From assembly GCA_021647345.1 (NCBI GenBank), contig JAKIUX010000005.1:1-16676 (forward strand): 16,676 nt of DNA, in the 5' to 3' direction. The DNA comes from Hydrogenimonas sp. Its GTDB lineage: Bacteria > Campylobacterota > Campylobacteria > Campylobacterales > Hydrogenimonadaceae. A model generated the notes under the pieces. The model saw only the letters and a program-made list of their open reading frames with translations. It made no database searches and was not told the DNA's origin. Shown here piece by piece: positions 1 through 5,604 of this stretch (position 1 is its first letter; each line of letters begins with the position of its first letter). The translations under genes were made by a program, and so were the position numbers.

Positions 1-55
1 CATCGCCTGCTAAAGCCTCACCGGAAAACTTTACTAAAATACGTTTATGACTCAT
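1..55 (-). CDS. pyrH: UMP kinase PyrH, N-terminal fragment cut by the window edge
   Basis: The minus strand from the ATG at 55-53 encodes MSHKRILVKFSGEALAGD before leaving the window. This is the typical beginning of bacterial UMP kinase: the K-R-I-L-V-K-F-S-G-E-A-L strand and glycine loop that contacts nucleotide. PyrH phosphorylates UMP to UDP in the cytoplasm for pyrimidine nucleotide synthesis. A strong ribosome binding site, AAGGAG, lies 6 bases before the start (positions 62-67 read on the minus strand). Only 18 residues are visible, so identity rests on this highly conserved N-terminus. Other amino-acid-kinase family members are less likely because the SGEAL wording is characteristic of PyrH. 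Confidence 0.85.
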   Translation of the reverse strand, partial: MSHKRILVKFSGEALAGD

Positions 56-98
56 CGAACACTCCTTGACCAATCGCTTAACACTTGAAAATCTGTGA

Positions 99-104
99 AT
101 TATA
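99..104 (-). promoter_or_regulatory. -10 element of the likely pyrH promoter
   Basis: On the minus strand positions 104-99 read a perfect TATAAT. Transcription would start near position 92, giving a leader of about 37 bases before the pyrH ATG. No clear -35 box is seen 17 bases upstream, but the upstream sequence is AT-rich, which is usual for sigma70 promoters in Campylobacterota. Positions 105-195 hold nothing else I can name. Confidence 0.5.
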
Positions 105-196
105 TTGAAAAATCGCTTTAATATGGCTTTGAATAATAAGAAGTCTACCGCCTCGGGTCATAAAACCGTAGCAATATCTATTATGTGGAGTATCTA

Positions 197-219
197 AAAA
201 AACGGAAAAACCGTTTTTT
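197..219 (-). terminator. Rho-independent terminator of the lipoprotein gene
   Basis: A 9-bp perfect inverted repeat (AAAAAACGG, loop of five A, CCGTTTTTT) lies 6 bases past the stop codon of the minus-strand lipoprotein gene. The A/T tracts on both sides mean it could stop transcription from either direction. On the minus strand the U-rich arm directly follows the CGG core. Confidence 0.7.
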
Positions 220-225
220 CAGTGC

Positions 226-1512
226 TTACAATCCCAATGATTGCAATGTTTTAAGCGTTAAAGCTCCTTGGGAAAGCTTGTTGTCTTTTTGATACGCTTG
301 AACGGCCGCTTTGGTTTCAGCGTTATACTTGCCGTCGATTTTTGTAATCTTATACCCCAGGCTCTTTAGTTTTCTTTGAAGTTTTGAGATAATGCCCGCT
401 TGTGTGTTTGTTTCGCACAAAATCGGCTGCCACCTTAGATATGGCTCAGATACAAGCACCTTTTTCTTAACGGTTTTATAAACTGCAGGTATTGTGGTTT
501 TAACCTCTTTGGCGGGAGTATCTACCACCCTGGTTTTGACTATTTTGCAGATTCCGGGTATTTTAACCTCTTTGGTTGTAGCGGGAGATACAAGCACCTT
601 TTTTGTAATAGTTTTGTAAACAGCCGGAATCTTTACCTCTTTGGTTGTTGCAGGCGTATCGACGACTCTTTTTGTAATGGTTTTGTAAACTGGAGGAATC
701 TTTACCTCTTTAGTGTAAGAGTCCTTTACAAGCACCTTTTTTGTGACCGTTTTGTATTGGGCAGGCACCTCTACAAGACACATAATCTCTCCTGTGGCGT
801 TATCAACTTTTTCGATTTCGCCTCTCCCCTTTTTCCATTCAGTATGAGCAGCTTTTACCAGAACCTTTTCAGTCACAGTTTTATACTCTGCAGGAACTAC
901 TACGAGTTTGGTCTTTTCCGGCTCCACCATAACTCTCTCGGTTACCGTTTTATATGTGGCCGGAACCACTACGAGTTTTGTCTTTTCAGGCTCTACCATA
1001 ATCTTTTCAGTAACTGTCTTATATTTTGCCGGCACTGTAACTAGCTTTACACTCGGCTCTCTTATCGACACTTTTTTCTCTACCACTTTATATGTGGCAG
1101 GCACTACTTTTATTACGGTTTTTGGCTCCTGTACCTGCACTTCTACCTCTTCGATTCTATATTTTGCCGGTACAAGAACTTTGGCATAGCACTCTCCCGG
1201 CTTAGCATTTGGCGGTACAAGAGAGTTTGAGACCGCATATATATCATCTTTTTCGGCACTTTTTACCTCTTTGGGTTCGGCCACAACAGCTTTCTGACTT
1301 TCGCTCTTTTGCATTTGAGCCTCTTTGAGCTCTTGAAGCTTACGCTCTATCTCCTCCTGGCTCTTTTTGGTGCTTTCCAGTTCGCTGTTTAGGCGCTCTA
1401 TCTCCCTCTCTTTTTCACTCAAAAGATCGCTAGACCGGTTTTTTGTGGAACAACCGGTCAAAGCGGCGGTTATAAATAGAGCGATAATCGAAACTCTAAA
1501 CAAATTAACCAT
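226..1512 (-). CDS. Lipoprotein with coiled coil, ten tandem ~23-aa repeats and C-terminal peptidoglycan-binding domain
   Basis: 428 aa. Residues 1-20 form a lipoprotein signal peptide ending in the lipobox LTGC (Cys21), so the mature protein should be lipid-anchored in the envelope. Residues about 30-70 are a charged heptad-like coiled coil. Residues 113-362 hold ten degenerate repeats built on V/I-P-A-x-Y-K-T-V-T-x-K-V, each about 23 aa; the fifth carries an insertion containing a Cys and ends in a CLVEVP strand. Residues 371-427 match a PG_binding_1 domain (QRKLKSLGYKITKIDGKY, then the A-V-x-x-Y-Q helix). An AAGGAG ribosome site sits 7 bases before the ATG. The likely job is a structural tether between the membrane and the cell wall, divergently paired with an OmpA-like protein. 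Partner and exact function are unknown; similar repeat lipoproteins are recalled from other Gram-negative genomes. Confidence 0.8.
   Translation of the reverse strand: MVNLFRVSIIALFITAALTGCSTKNRSSDLLSEKEREIERLNSELESTKKSQEEIERKLQELKEAQMQKSESQKAVVAEPKEVKSAEKDDIYAVSNSLVPPNAKPGECYAKVLVPAKYRIEEVEVQVQEPKTVIKVVPATYKVVEKKVSIREPSVKLVTVPAKYKTVTEKIMVEPEKTKLVVVPATYKTVTERVMVEPEKTKLVVVPAEYKTVTEKVLVKAAHTEWKKGRGEIEKVDNATGEIMCLVEVPAQYKTVTKKVLVKDSYTKEVKIPPVYKTITKRVVDTPATTKEVKIPAVYKTITKKVLVSPATTKEVKIPGICKIVKTRVVDTPAKEVKTTIPAVYKTVKKKVLVSEPYLRWQPILCETNTQAGIISKLQRKLKSLGYKITKIDGKYNAETKAAVQAYQKDNKLSQGALTLKTLQSLGL
427..1176 (-). repeat. Coding tandem repeats (about 69-bp period) in the lipoprotein gene
   Basis: Ten in-frame copies encode V/I-P-A-x-Y-K-T-[VI]-T/V-x-K/R-V followed by an acidic or T-K-E-V-K tail. 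Copies 3 and 4 (minus-strand positions about 1030-890) are almost identical at the protein level, and copies 6-8 form a second subgroup with the tail T-K-E-V-K-I-P. This points to stepwise local duplication. The repeats are protein-coding and are not an array of DNA elements. Confidence 0.8.
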
Positions 1513-1646
1513 CTCTGTTCTCCTTCATTTTTTGTAGAGTGCAATTCTAACCGATTAGATATAAAAAAAGAATAAATAGCACAAAAATAGTTTAAATATT
1601 CATATGTTACAATTCTAACCAACAAAAAAGCAAAGGAGTAGATGTG
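1513..1646. promoter_or_regulatory. Divergent promoter region between the lipoprotein and OmpA-like genes
   Basis: The 134-bp AT-rich gap serves both genes. An 11-bp direct repeat, CAATTCTAACC, occurs at 1542-1552 and 1610-1620. Read on the minus strand the first copy contains TAGAAT (1549-1544), a possible -10 for the lipoprotein gene. On the plus strand TACAAT (1608-1613) overlaps the second copy and is a possible -10 for the OmpA-like gene. The two repeats may be binding sites for one regulator or a coincidence of -10-like sequence. No -35 boxes are convincing. Confidence 0.35.
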
Positions 1647-2126
1647 ATGAAAAAGGTTGTATCTGCGGCATTTATCTGCGGCACTATAATATCTGGAGGG
1701 CTAAATGCTCAAGATTGTATTTTGGTGCCCGATTTGAACGTAGAGTTTAAAAATGATTCAACAACATATCTGAATGAGGGTGAGAAAAAGGAGATTGAGG
1801 AGTTTGCGAAGTTTTTAAAAAAGCACAATCTATACGCCGTGGTAGAGGGCCATACAAGCAACTCAGCGCCGGCAAGATATAATTATGAGCTGTCAAAAAT
1901 GCGTGCCCAAAAGGTTGCCGACGCAATAAGAAAGTTTGGTGTAAAAGCTTCTCATGTGCGCTGGATGGCCTATGGTGAAAGCTCCCCGTTGTACGACAAC
2001 AACTCTAAAGATGGCTACAAAAATAGAAGAGTTGTTGCCGAAGTGTTTAATTCAAAAGATGAACTCGATAGATATATAAGCTCTGAAAAAGCAAGAATTA
2101 AAGATATTCTGTTTAAAGAGCAGTAG
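1647..2126 (+). CDS. Small periplasmic OmpA-C-like protein with Ser in place of the peptidoglycan-binding Asp
   Basis: 159 aa from the ATG at 1647, which lies 8 bases after AAAGGAG (1632-1638). A GTG one codon earlier is a less likely start. Residues 1-21 are a cleavable signal peptide ending in LNA. There is no lipobox at the cleavage site. The rest is a lone OmpA-C (MotB-like) domain: V-E-G-H-T-S-N at 66-72, Y-N-x-x-L-S-x-x-R-A-Q-K-V at 78-90, and N-R-R-V near the end. In the family the Asp of GHTD and the Arg 15 residues later hold meso-diaminopimelate. Here the Arg (R86) is kept but the Asp is Ser71, so wall binding may be weak or altered. It is divergent from a wall-binding lipoprotein, suggesting a shared envelope role. 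Precise function unknown. Confidence 0.8.
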   Translation: MKKVVSAAFICGTIISGGLNAQDCILVPDLNVEFKNDSTTYLNEGEKKEIEEFAKFLKKHNLYAVVEGHTSNSAPARYNYELSKMRAQKVADAIRKFGVKASHVRWMAYGESSPLYDNNSKDGYKNRRVVAEVFNSKDELDRYISSEKARIKDILFKEQ

Positions 2127-2140
2127 CAAACATTTTCTGC

Positions 2141-2165
2141 GCAGTCGGTATGGACTGCCTTTTTT
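2141..2165 (+). terminator. Rho-independent terminator after the OmpA-like gene
   Basis: A perfect 6-bp stem GCAGTC / GACTGC with a 6-base loop (2141-2158) is followed by C and six T (2160-2165). It begins 15 bases after the stop codon. Confidence 0.85.
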
Positions 2166-2412
2166 GTGCTATCCGCCGAGAAAAAGAGTATAAAGCTATA
2201 AACCATTATAAAAAACCGATAGGTCAACGCAGAGCTTATAGATTTAGTTTGAGACTCTTTGCACTATTTTAAGTGAAAAAGAGTGTATATTTAAATCTTT
2301 TTGCGTAGAGAGAAATCAAAGGCCGACTTGTTAAAAGTTAGTTTGTTCATGAGGCTTTATATGGTTTTTTTCATTTAACTCCTACTTTGAATGAAGATGA
2401 AGACTCCCCAAC
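2166..2412. other. Non-coding decayed stretch
   Basis: I see no gene here on either strand. The sequence is AT-rich, has many stops in every frame, and ends in the inverted repeat listed separately. It may be the eroded 5' part of the DUF4010-type gene whose C-terminal portion survives downstream, although no recognisable codons of that family remain. Confidence 0.4.
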
Positions 2413-2428
2413 AGGGGGTTCATCTTCA
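2392..2428. repeat. Inverted repeat / hairpin at the edge of the DUF4010 remnant
   Basis: Arms TGAAGATGAA (2392-2401) and TTCATCTTCA (2419-2428) are perfect 10-bp complements. Between them CCCC (2406-2409) can pair with GGGG (2414-2417) around an ACA-containing loop, leaving a small GACT bulge. No T-run follows, so it is not a typical terminator for the plus strand. Its right arm overlaps the first recognisable codons of the DUF4010 remnant. Confidence 0.55.
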
Positions 2429-3003
2429 CTGCGACAGTTGTGATTTCTCTTGTGAGGATGTATCAAAACAGAATCGATCTTATCAGCAACTACGCTGGCG
2501 GCATAGCTGTAGCCTGCACCTTCTTATATAGGAGCCTCTTTGAGCGGTATAGCCTTCTTCTGCTACCTCTATAGAGACTCCAAAAGGCCGATATCAGCTT
2601 CAAGAACCCGGCGATAACCAAAAATCCCCTTCAACTTAGCGAAGCGCTGAAATTCGGTCTGCTTTTTGGGATTATCTACGGAGGCATAGCCTTCGTTGAG
2701 ACACGTTACGGCGATATCGGTGTATATGTGGTATCGCTCTTTTCCGGTCTTGCGGATGTAGACGCCATAACACTCTCTTTGAGTCAGATGGCAAAAGATC
2801 AAAAACTGGCCGAAACTGCCGCTATGAACGGAATAGTCATCGCTTCGGTAACCAATTCGCTGGTGAAGCTTGGTATACTCTTTTGGATCGGCGGCTTGAG
2901 ACTTGGCTGGAAAATGGTAAAATTCTTCTCAGTTACACTAGATATAATACTTGCAGCTTTGATGGTTGCTGAAATAACTTTTTTAACCCGATATCGTGGC
3001 TAA
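2413..3003 (+). pseudogene. Remnant of an MgtC/SapB-associated DUF4010 membrane protein
   Basis: From 2575 to 3003 one frame encodes the typical C-terminal half of DUF4010 proteins: K-F-G-L-L-F-G helix, S-G-L-A-D-V-D-A-I-T-L-S, then A-A-M-N-G-I-V-I-A-S-V-T-N-S-L-V-K. Upstream in the same frame (2413-2571) is a plausible preceding segment (G-F-I-F-T-A-T-V-V-I-S-L-V), but it stops at TAG 2572-2574. Between them a second frame reads G-I-A-F-F-C-Y-L-Y-R-D-S-K-R (about 2547-2588), which fits the expected middle of the family. So the gene appears to have at least two frame changes. The N-terminal part is absent; intact members are several hundred residues. The longest open piece would have to start at GTG 2728, which lacks a ribosome site, so I call this a pseudogene. 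Sequencing error is possible for the frame changes but would not restore the missing 5' end. Confidence 0.7.
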
Positions 3004-3011
3004 GTTTTCGA

Positions 3012-3017
3012 TATAAT
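3012..3017 (+). promoter_or_regulatory. -10 element upstream of the DUF2062 gene
   Basis: A perfect TATAAT lies 42 bases before the ATG at 3060, immediately after the end of the pseudogene. No good -35 is seen at the expected spacing. Confidence 0.45.
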
Positions 3018-3059
3018 TTTGAATGTAAAAGCTAAAAGGCAAAAGTTAGATAGGTTGGA

Positions 3060-3554
3060 ATGATCAGAAAAGTTTTTAAAAAGAAAAGAAAGAATGGAAA
3101 GATAGACTCTTTTATTAAGAAATATAATATTCCCAGAGAGTTTCTTTCGGTTAACAGAAAATCTGTAACCAAAGCCCTTTTGGTTGGCATCTTTATAGCT
3201 TTCATCCCTATGCCGTTTCAGATGCTAGCCGTTTTAGGTGTTTCGCCTTTTATCCGTTTTAACATACCGATAGCGATCTCTATGGTATGGCTCTCTAACC
3301 CGTTTACGATGCCACCTATGTACTATATGGAGTATCTAACCGGAACCTGGCTCTTGGGCATGGAGCCGCTGGATGATTTAGAGATGACTATGGAGTGGTT
3401 TCAGAGCCATTTGGATGATATATTTATTCCTCTCTATGTAGGAACGTTGTTTTACTCTGTTACTGTTTCGACTTTGGTCTATTTCATTGTCAACTGGCTA
3501 TGGATTCGCTCGGTCAATAAAGAGCGAACCTCGAAAAAAAAGAGCAAAGCATAG
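3060..3554 (+). CDS. DUF2062 family inner-membrane protein
   Basis: 164 aa. A basic N-terminus (residues 1-25, rich in K/R) precedes a DUF2062 domain at about 30-150. The domain shows the family pattern: a G-I-F-I-A-F-I-P-M-P-F-Q-M helix-loop (43-55), an R-F-N-I-P motif, and W-L-S-N-P-F-T-M-P-P just after. Two or three membrane helices are likely at roughly 39-60, 68-85 and 122-146, with a basic C-terminal tail. The family's biochemical role is not established; members occur as free small membrane proteins or fused to glycosyltransferases. The ribosome site is weak (TAGGTTGGA directly before the ATG). It stands alone, facing the phytase-like gene tail to tail. Confidence 0.8.
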   Translation: MIRKVFKKKRKNGKIDSFIKKYNIPREFLSVNRKSVTKALLVGIFIAFIPMPFQMLAVLGVSPFIRFNIPIAISMVWLSNPFTMPPMYYMEYLTGTWLLGMEPLDDLEMTMEWFQSHLDDIFIPLYVGTLFYSVTVSTLVYFIVNWLWIRSVNKERTSKKKSKA

Positions 3555-3567
3555 ATCTATGTAGTTT

Positions 3568-4494
3568 TTAAAGAGGATGTTCTTTAATCTTAAATAGAGC
3601 AATTAATCTTTTTTGAAGAGGGTTTTCGTTATCGTCGCTGATCATTAGAAAGCGGTTGTCGCCGATATGGGTCAACCCTTCGAAATTATCGAGCCTGTAC
3701 CCATCTGCGCTTTTTAATTTTGCTATGAGTCTGCTTTTTGAATTTTTTGGATCGATCAGGGTAAGGGTAATTTTTCTATCTCTAAAGATCGGATCGAAAG
3801 AGCGCTCCAAAACAACTATATTGCCGTTTTGTGTTAGAGACATAGCCGTCAAAGAGCCCGATACCGGAAGGTGAAGCCGAATTTTTTTGCCGTAAATTGT
3901 GTGAAGCTTTGGGTTTTTGCCCTTCAAAGGGAGTTCAGGAGCCGCAAGAACTCCAAAATCAGGATGATAAAGAACCGCTTCAAGCATCTTGTTTTTTTTG
4001 CGGTAGCTACTCTTTTTTCTTAGTGGCTTGGGAAGTTTCAAACTCTCTTTTATAACCCCTTTTTTATTAATTAAAGCCACTCTCGGCTCTCTTTCAAATG
4101 AGACTAAAAGCCCTTTTGGGTGCAGCGACAACCCTTCCGCGTCACTATCTCTTTTGCACTTAATCGGTTTGTTGTCACTCTTTTTCAGTCTGGATACTTT
4201 GACTATTTCAAGCCGCTTTATCTCTCTTTTTGTCTTTGAAAGCTCTATTTTTAAACGATAAAAAAGCCCGTTGTCGCTCACGGCGTAGAGAATATCTCTC
4301 TTTTTGTCGTAAGCTATGCCCGATATACCGCTAAAATCAGCTTTATCGCTTTTTTGGGGGAGTATCTCTTTTGCATCAAGAAGCTTAAAACTTTTGAATA
4401 GATTTTTATTTTTTGGAGCCATAGGCCACTCCTTTAAAGTAGAAGCGTAGGACGATGAGATTAAAAGGATAGTCAGCAAAACTATATTTTTCAT
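3568..4494 (-). CDS. Secreted phytase-like esterase-domain protein (beta-propeller)
   Basis: 308 aa from the ATG at 4494-4492. Residues 1-17 form a signal peptide (hydrophobic core, then S-S-S-Y-A), so the protein should be periplasmic or surface-exposed. The body matches the 'esterase-like activity of phytase' family: F-S-G-I-S-G-I-A-Y-D (54-63), A-V-S-D-N-G (71-76), D-S-D-A-E-G-L-S (116-123), and N-F-E-G-L-T-H-I-G-D-N-R-F-L-M-I-S-D-D-N (270-289). The D-A-E-G and N-F-E-G acidic blades are the most telling; their Asp and Glu side chains could bind metal. Substrate is unknown, and the family name does not prove phytase activity. A longer in-frame start, TTG at 4530, follows a GAGGGGG stretch with good spacing, but it would put 12 polar residues ahead of the signal peptide, so I prefer 4494. 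It is a single-gene unit. Confidence 0.75.
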   Translation of the reverse strand: MKNIVLLTILLISSSYASTLKEWPMAPKNKNLFKSFKLLDAKEILPQKSDKADFSGISGIAYDKKRDILYAVSDNGLFYRLKIELSKTKREIKRLEIVKVSRLKKSDNKPIKCKRDSDAEGLSLHPKGLLVSFEREPRVALINKKGVIKESLKLPKPLRKKSSYRKKNKMLEAVLYHPDFGVLAAPELPLKGKNPKLHTIYGKKIRLHLPVSGSLTAMSLTQNGNIVVLERSFDPIFRDRKITLTLIDPKNSKSRLIAKLKSADGYRLDNFEGLTHIGDNRFLMISDDNENPLQKRLIALFKIKEHPL

Positions 4495-4557
4495 TGAACT
4501 ATCATATCCGATTTTACACCTATTTTGCAAAAGCCCCCTCTTATATCTGCTATATAA

Positions 4558-4586
4558 TTGTCATTTTTGCTTAAACGCTATACAAT
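4558..4586 (+). promoter_or_regulatory. Sigma70-type promoter of the carbonic anhydrase operon / leader RNA
   Basis: TTGTCA (4558-4563), a 17-bp spacer, then TACAAT (4581-4586): one mismatch to consensus in each box with ideal spacing. Transcription should begin around 4592-4594, right at the 5' edge of the folded RNA described next. This is the best promoter in the window. Confidence 0.65.
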
Positions 4587-4589
4587 AGA

Positions 4590-4704
4590 CTAAGACCCAT
4601 GAGAAACCGCCAAACCTCGCTCAGACGAGTTGAGATTTTTGGCAAGATAAACGTTTGAGATCATTAGCACTTAGCAAGTGTTTTTATCTTGGTCTTAGGT
4701 TTTT
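4590..4704 (+). ncRNA. Candidate structured leader RNA or small RNA with a three-way junction
   Basis: Three helices close on each other almost without gaps. P1 is 8 bp (4590-4597 with 4691-4698), P2 is 6 bp (4609-4614 with 4638-4643) and P3 is 8 bp (4644-4651 with 4683-4690). P2's 3' strand abuts P3's 5' strand, and P3's 3' strand abuts P1's 3' strand. The only unpaired junction strand is 4598-4608 (CATGAGAAACC). P2 is capped by a 4-bp hairpin (4616-4619 with 4626-4629) and P3 by a 5-bp hairpin plus G-U (4667-4672 with 4676-4681). Five T (4700-4704) follow P1, and another T5 (4681-4685) follows the P3 hairpin. If transcription starts at 4592-4594, P1 is trimmed to about 4-6 bp. It could be an attenuator or riboswitch for the operon starting at 4736, or a terminated small RNA of about 110 nt. 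I do not recognise a known class. Confidence 0.45.
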
Positions 4705-4735
4705 AGAGGGTTTAATAAAAAGATTGGGAGAGGGC

Positions 4736-4945
4736 ATGGATGCACAGCAAAAAGAGTACGAAAAGATGAAGAGCGAAATTGAAAGTGAGATAAGGGCGAT
4801 CTTTAAAGCCAATATGAAGATCTTCGATTGGGATATTCCCGAAAATGACAATCGAAAATCGGCAAGGCTTATAATAACTGCTATGGAGGAGGCGATAGAT
4901 CGTCTAAAAGATGAAGTAGAAGCAGGAAAATACGACAACTATTAG
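4736..4945 (+). CDS. Small hypothetical helical protein upstream of carbonic anhydrase
   Basis: 69 aa from the ATG at 4736, which follows the purine-rich GGGAGAGGG (4726-4734). The open frame extends upstream to an ATG at 4655, but that lies inside the folded RNA and has no ribosome site, so the short form is preferred. The protein is highly charged and probably two or three amphipathic helices: an E/K-rich N-terminal helix (6-25), a D-W-D-I-P-E-N-D-N turn (31-39), and an acidic C-terminal helix ending K-Y-D-N-Y. No signal peptide, Cys, or known motif is seen. Its stop codon overlaps the AGGAG of the carbonic anhydrase gene 8 bases downstream, so the two are surely co-transcribed and probably translationally coupled. 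It may be an accessory or partner of the anhydrase; this is inference from context only. Confidence 0.65.
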   Translation: MDAQQKEYEKMKSEIESEIRAIFKANMKIFDWDIPENDNRKSARLIITAMEEAIDRLKDEVEAGKYDNY

Positions 4946-4953
4946 GAGTAACG

Positions 4954-5604
4954 ATGAAGCGTGAAAATTGGCAAAAAGGGGTGGAGGCTTTCCGATCCAT
5001 ACACTTTAAAAAGCATGAGAAAGATTTTCTCGAGCTGGTTGAGAAGGGTCAGAATCCAAAGGCGCTCTTCATAGGTTGCAGCGACTCGAGGGTCATGCCA
5101 AATCTCATAACCTCCACGGGTCCAGGAGATTTGTTTATATTAAGGAATGTTGGAAACTTTGTGCCGCCATATAAACCTGACAACGATTTTCACGCTACGG
5201 CGGCGGGAATAGAGTATGCGGTGAATCATCTGAAAGTTGGCGAAATCATCGTCTGCGGCCATAGCGACTGCGGCGCCTGCAAAGCGCTTTATGAAGATCA
5301 CAAAGGCCATGAAGAGGATATGATCCATACGATCAAATGGCTTGAGCTGGGAATGCCCGCAAAAGAGTTGGCTCTAAGTAGTGTGGCAGACGGAAACAGG
5401 GCTGAACTGCAGGAGGCTACTGAGAAGTTTTCGGTAATCTTTCAGCTTCAAAACCTCCTTACCTATCCAAACGTTCGAGAGAGGGTGGAGAGCGGAGAGC
5501 TATATCTGCACGGGTGGTACTACCGTTTAGAAAGTGGCGAGGTTGAGTACTTTGACCCCGATGAGCACGCCTTTTTCCCTCTTCGAAAAGGAGGGGCGGA
5601 GTGA
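4954..5604 (+). CDS. Beta-class carbonic anhydrase
   Basis: 216 aa, usual length for the bacterial beta class. It interconverts CO2 and bicarbonate using zinc. Expected ligands are visible: Cys42 in C-S-D-S-R (42-46) with the Asp44/Arg46 catalytic dyad, then His103 and Cys106 in G-H-S-D-C-G (102-107). The R-N-V-G-N motif (64-68) and the H-G-W-Y-Y strand near the C-terminus also fit. No signal peptide, so it is cytoplasmic. AGGAG sits 5 bases before the ATG. In an autotrophic or CO2-requiring Campylobacterota it would supply bicarbonate for carboxylases or hold CO2 in the cell. It is second in an operon and its TGA overlaps the GTG of the next gene (GTGA). Confidence 0.93.
   Translation: MKRENWQKGVEAFRSIHFKKHEKDFLELVEKGQNPKALFIGCSDSRVMPNLITSTGPGDLFILRNVGNFVPPYKPDNDFHATAAGIEYAVNHLKVGEIIVCGHSDCGACKALYEDHKGHEEDMIHTIKWLELGMPAKELALSSVADGNRAELQEATEKFSVIFQLQNLLTYPNVRERVESGELYLHGWYYRLESGEVEYFDPDEHAFFPLRKGGAE

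Noticed and set aside
427..1176. Regular DNA repetition suggestive of a CRISPR array
   Set aside because: The roughly 69-bp period is degenerate, without unique spacers, and is explained by in-frame protein repeats of the lipoprotein.
2391..2530. A short open frame starting at ATG 2391 over the hairpin
   Set aside because: No ribosome site and no recognisable motif, and another frame of the same stretch matches DUF4010 sequence.
2728..3003. A 91-aa gene starting at GTG 2728
   Set aside because: No ribosome site, and family similarity clearly continues upstream in the same frame, so it is a remnant of a longer broken gene.
3549..3560. Palindrome CATAGATCTATG after the DUF2062 gene as a terminator
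   Set aside because: With a realistic loop only about 4 bp remain and the following T-run is short and interrupted.
4598..4650. Resemblance of the junction CATGAGAAACC to a hammerhead ribozyme core
   Set aside because: The core needs a helix between the GA and GAAA elements and a conserved cleavage-site base; neither is present in the right order.
4655..4735. Longer start for the 69-aa protein at ATG 4655
   Set aside because: It lies inside the folded RNA, has no ribosome site, and adds an unconvincing N-terminus; ATG 4736 follows a purine-rich ribosome site.
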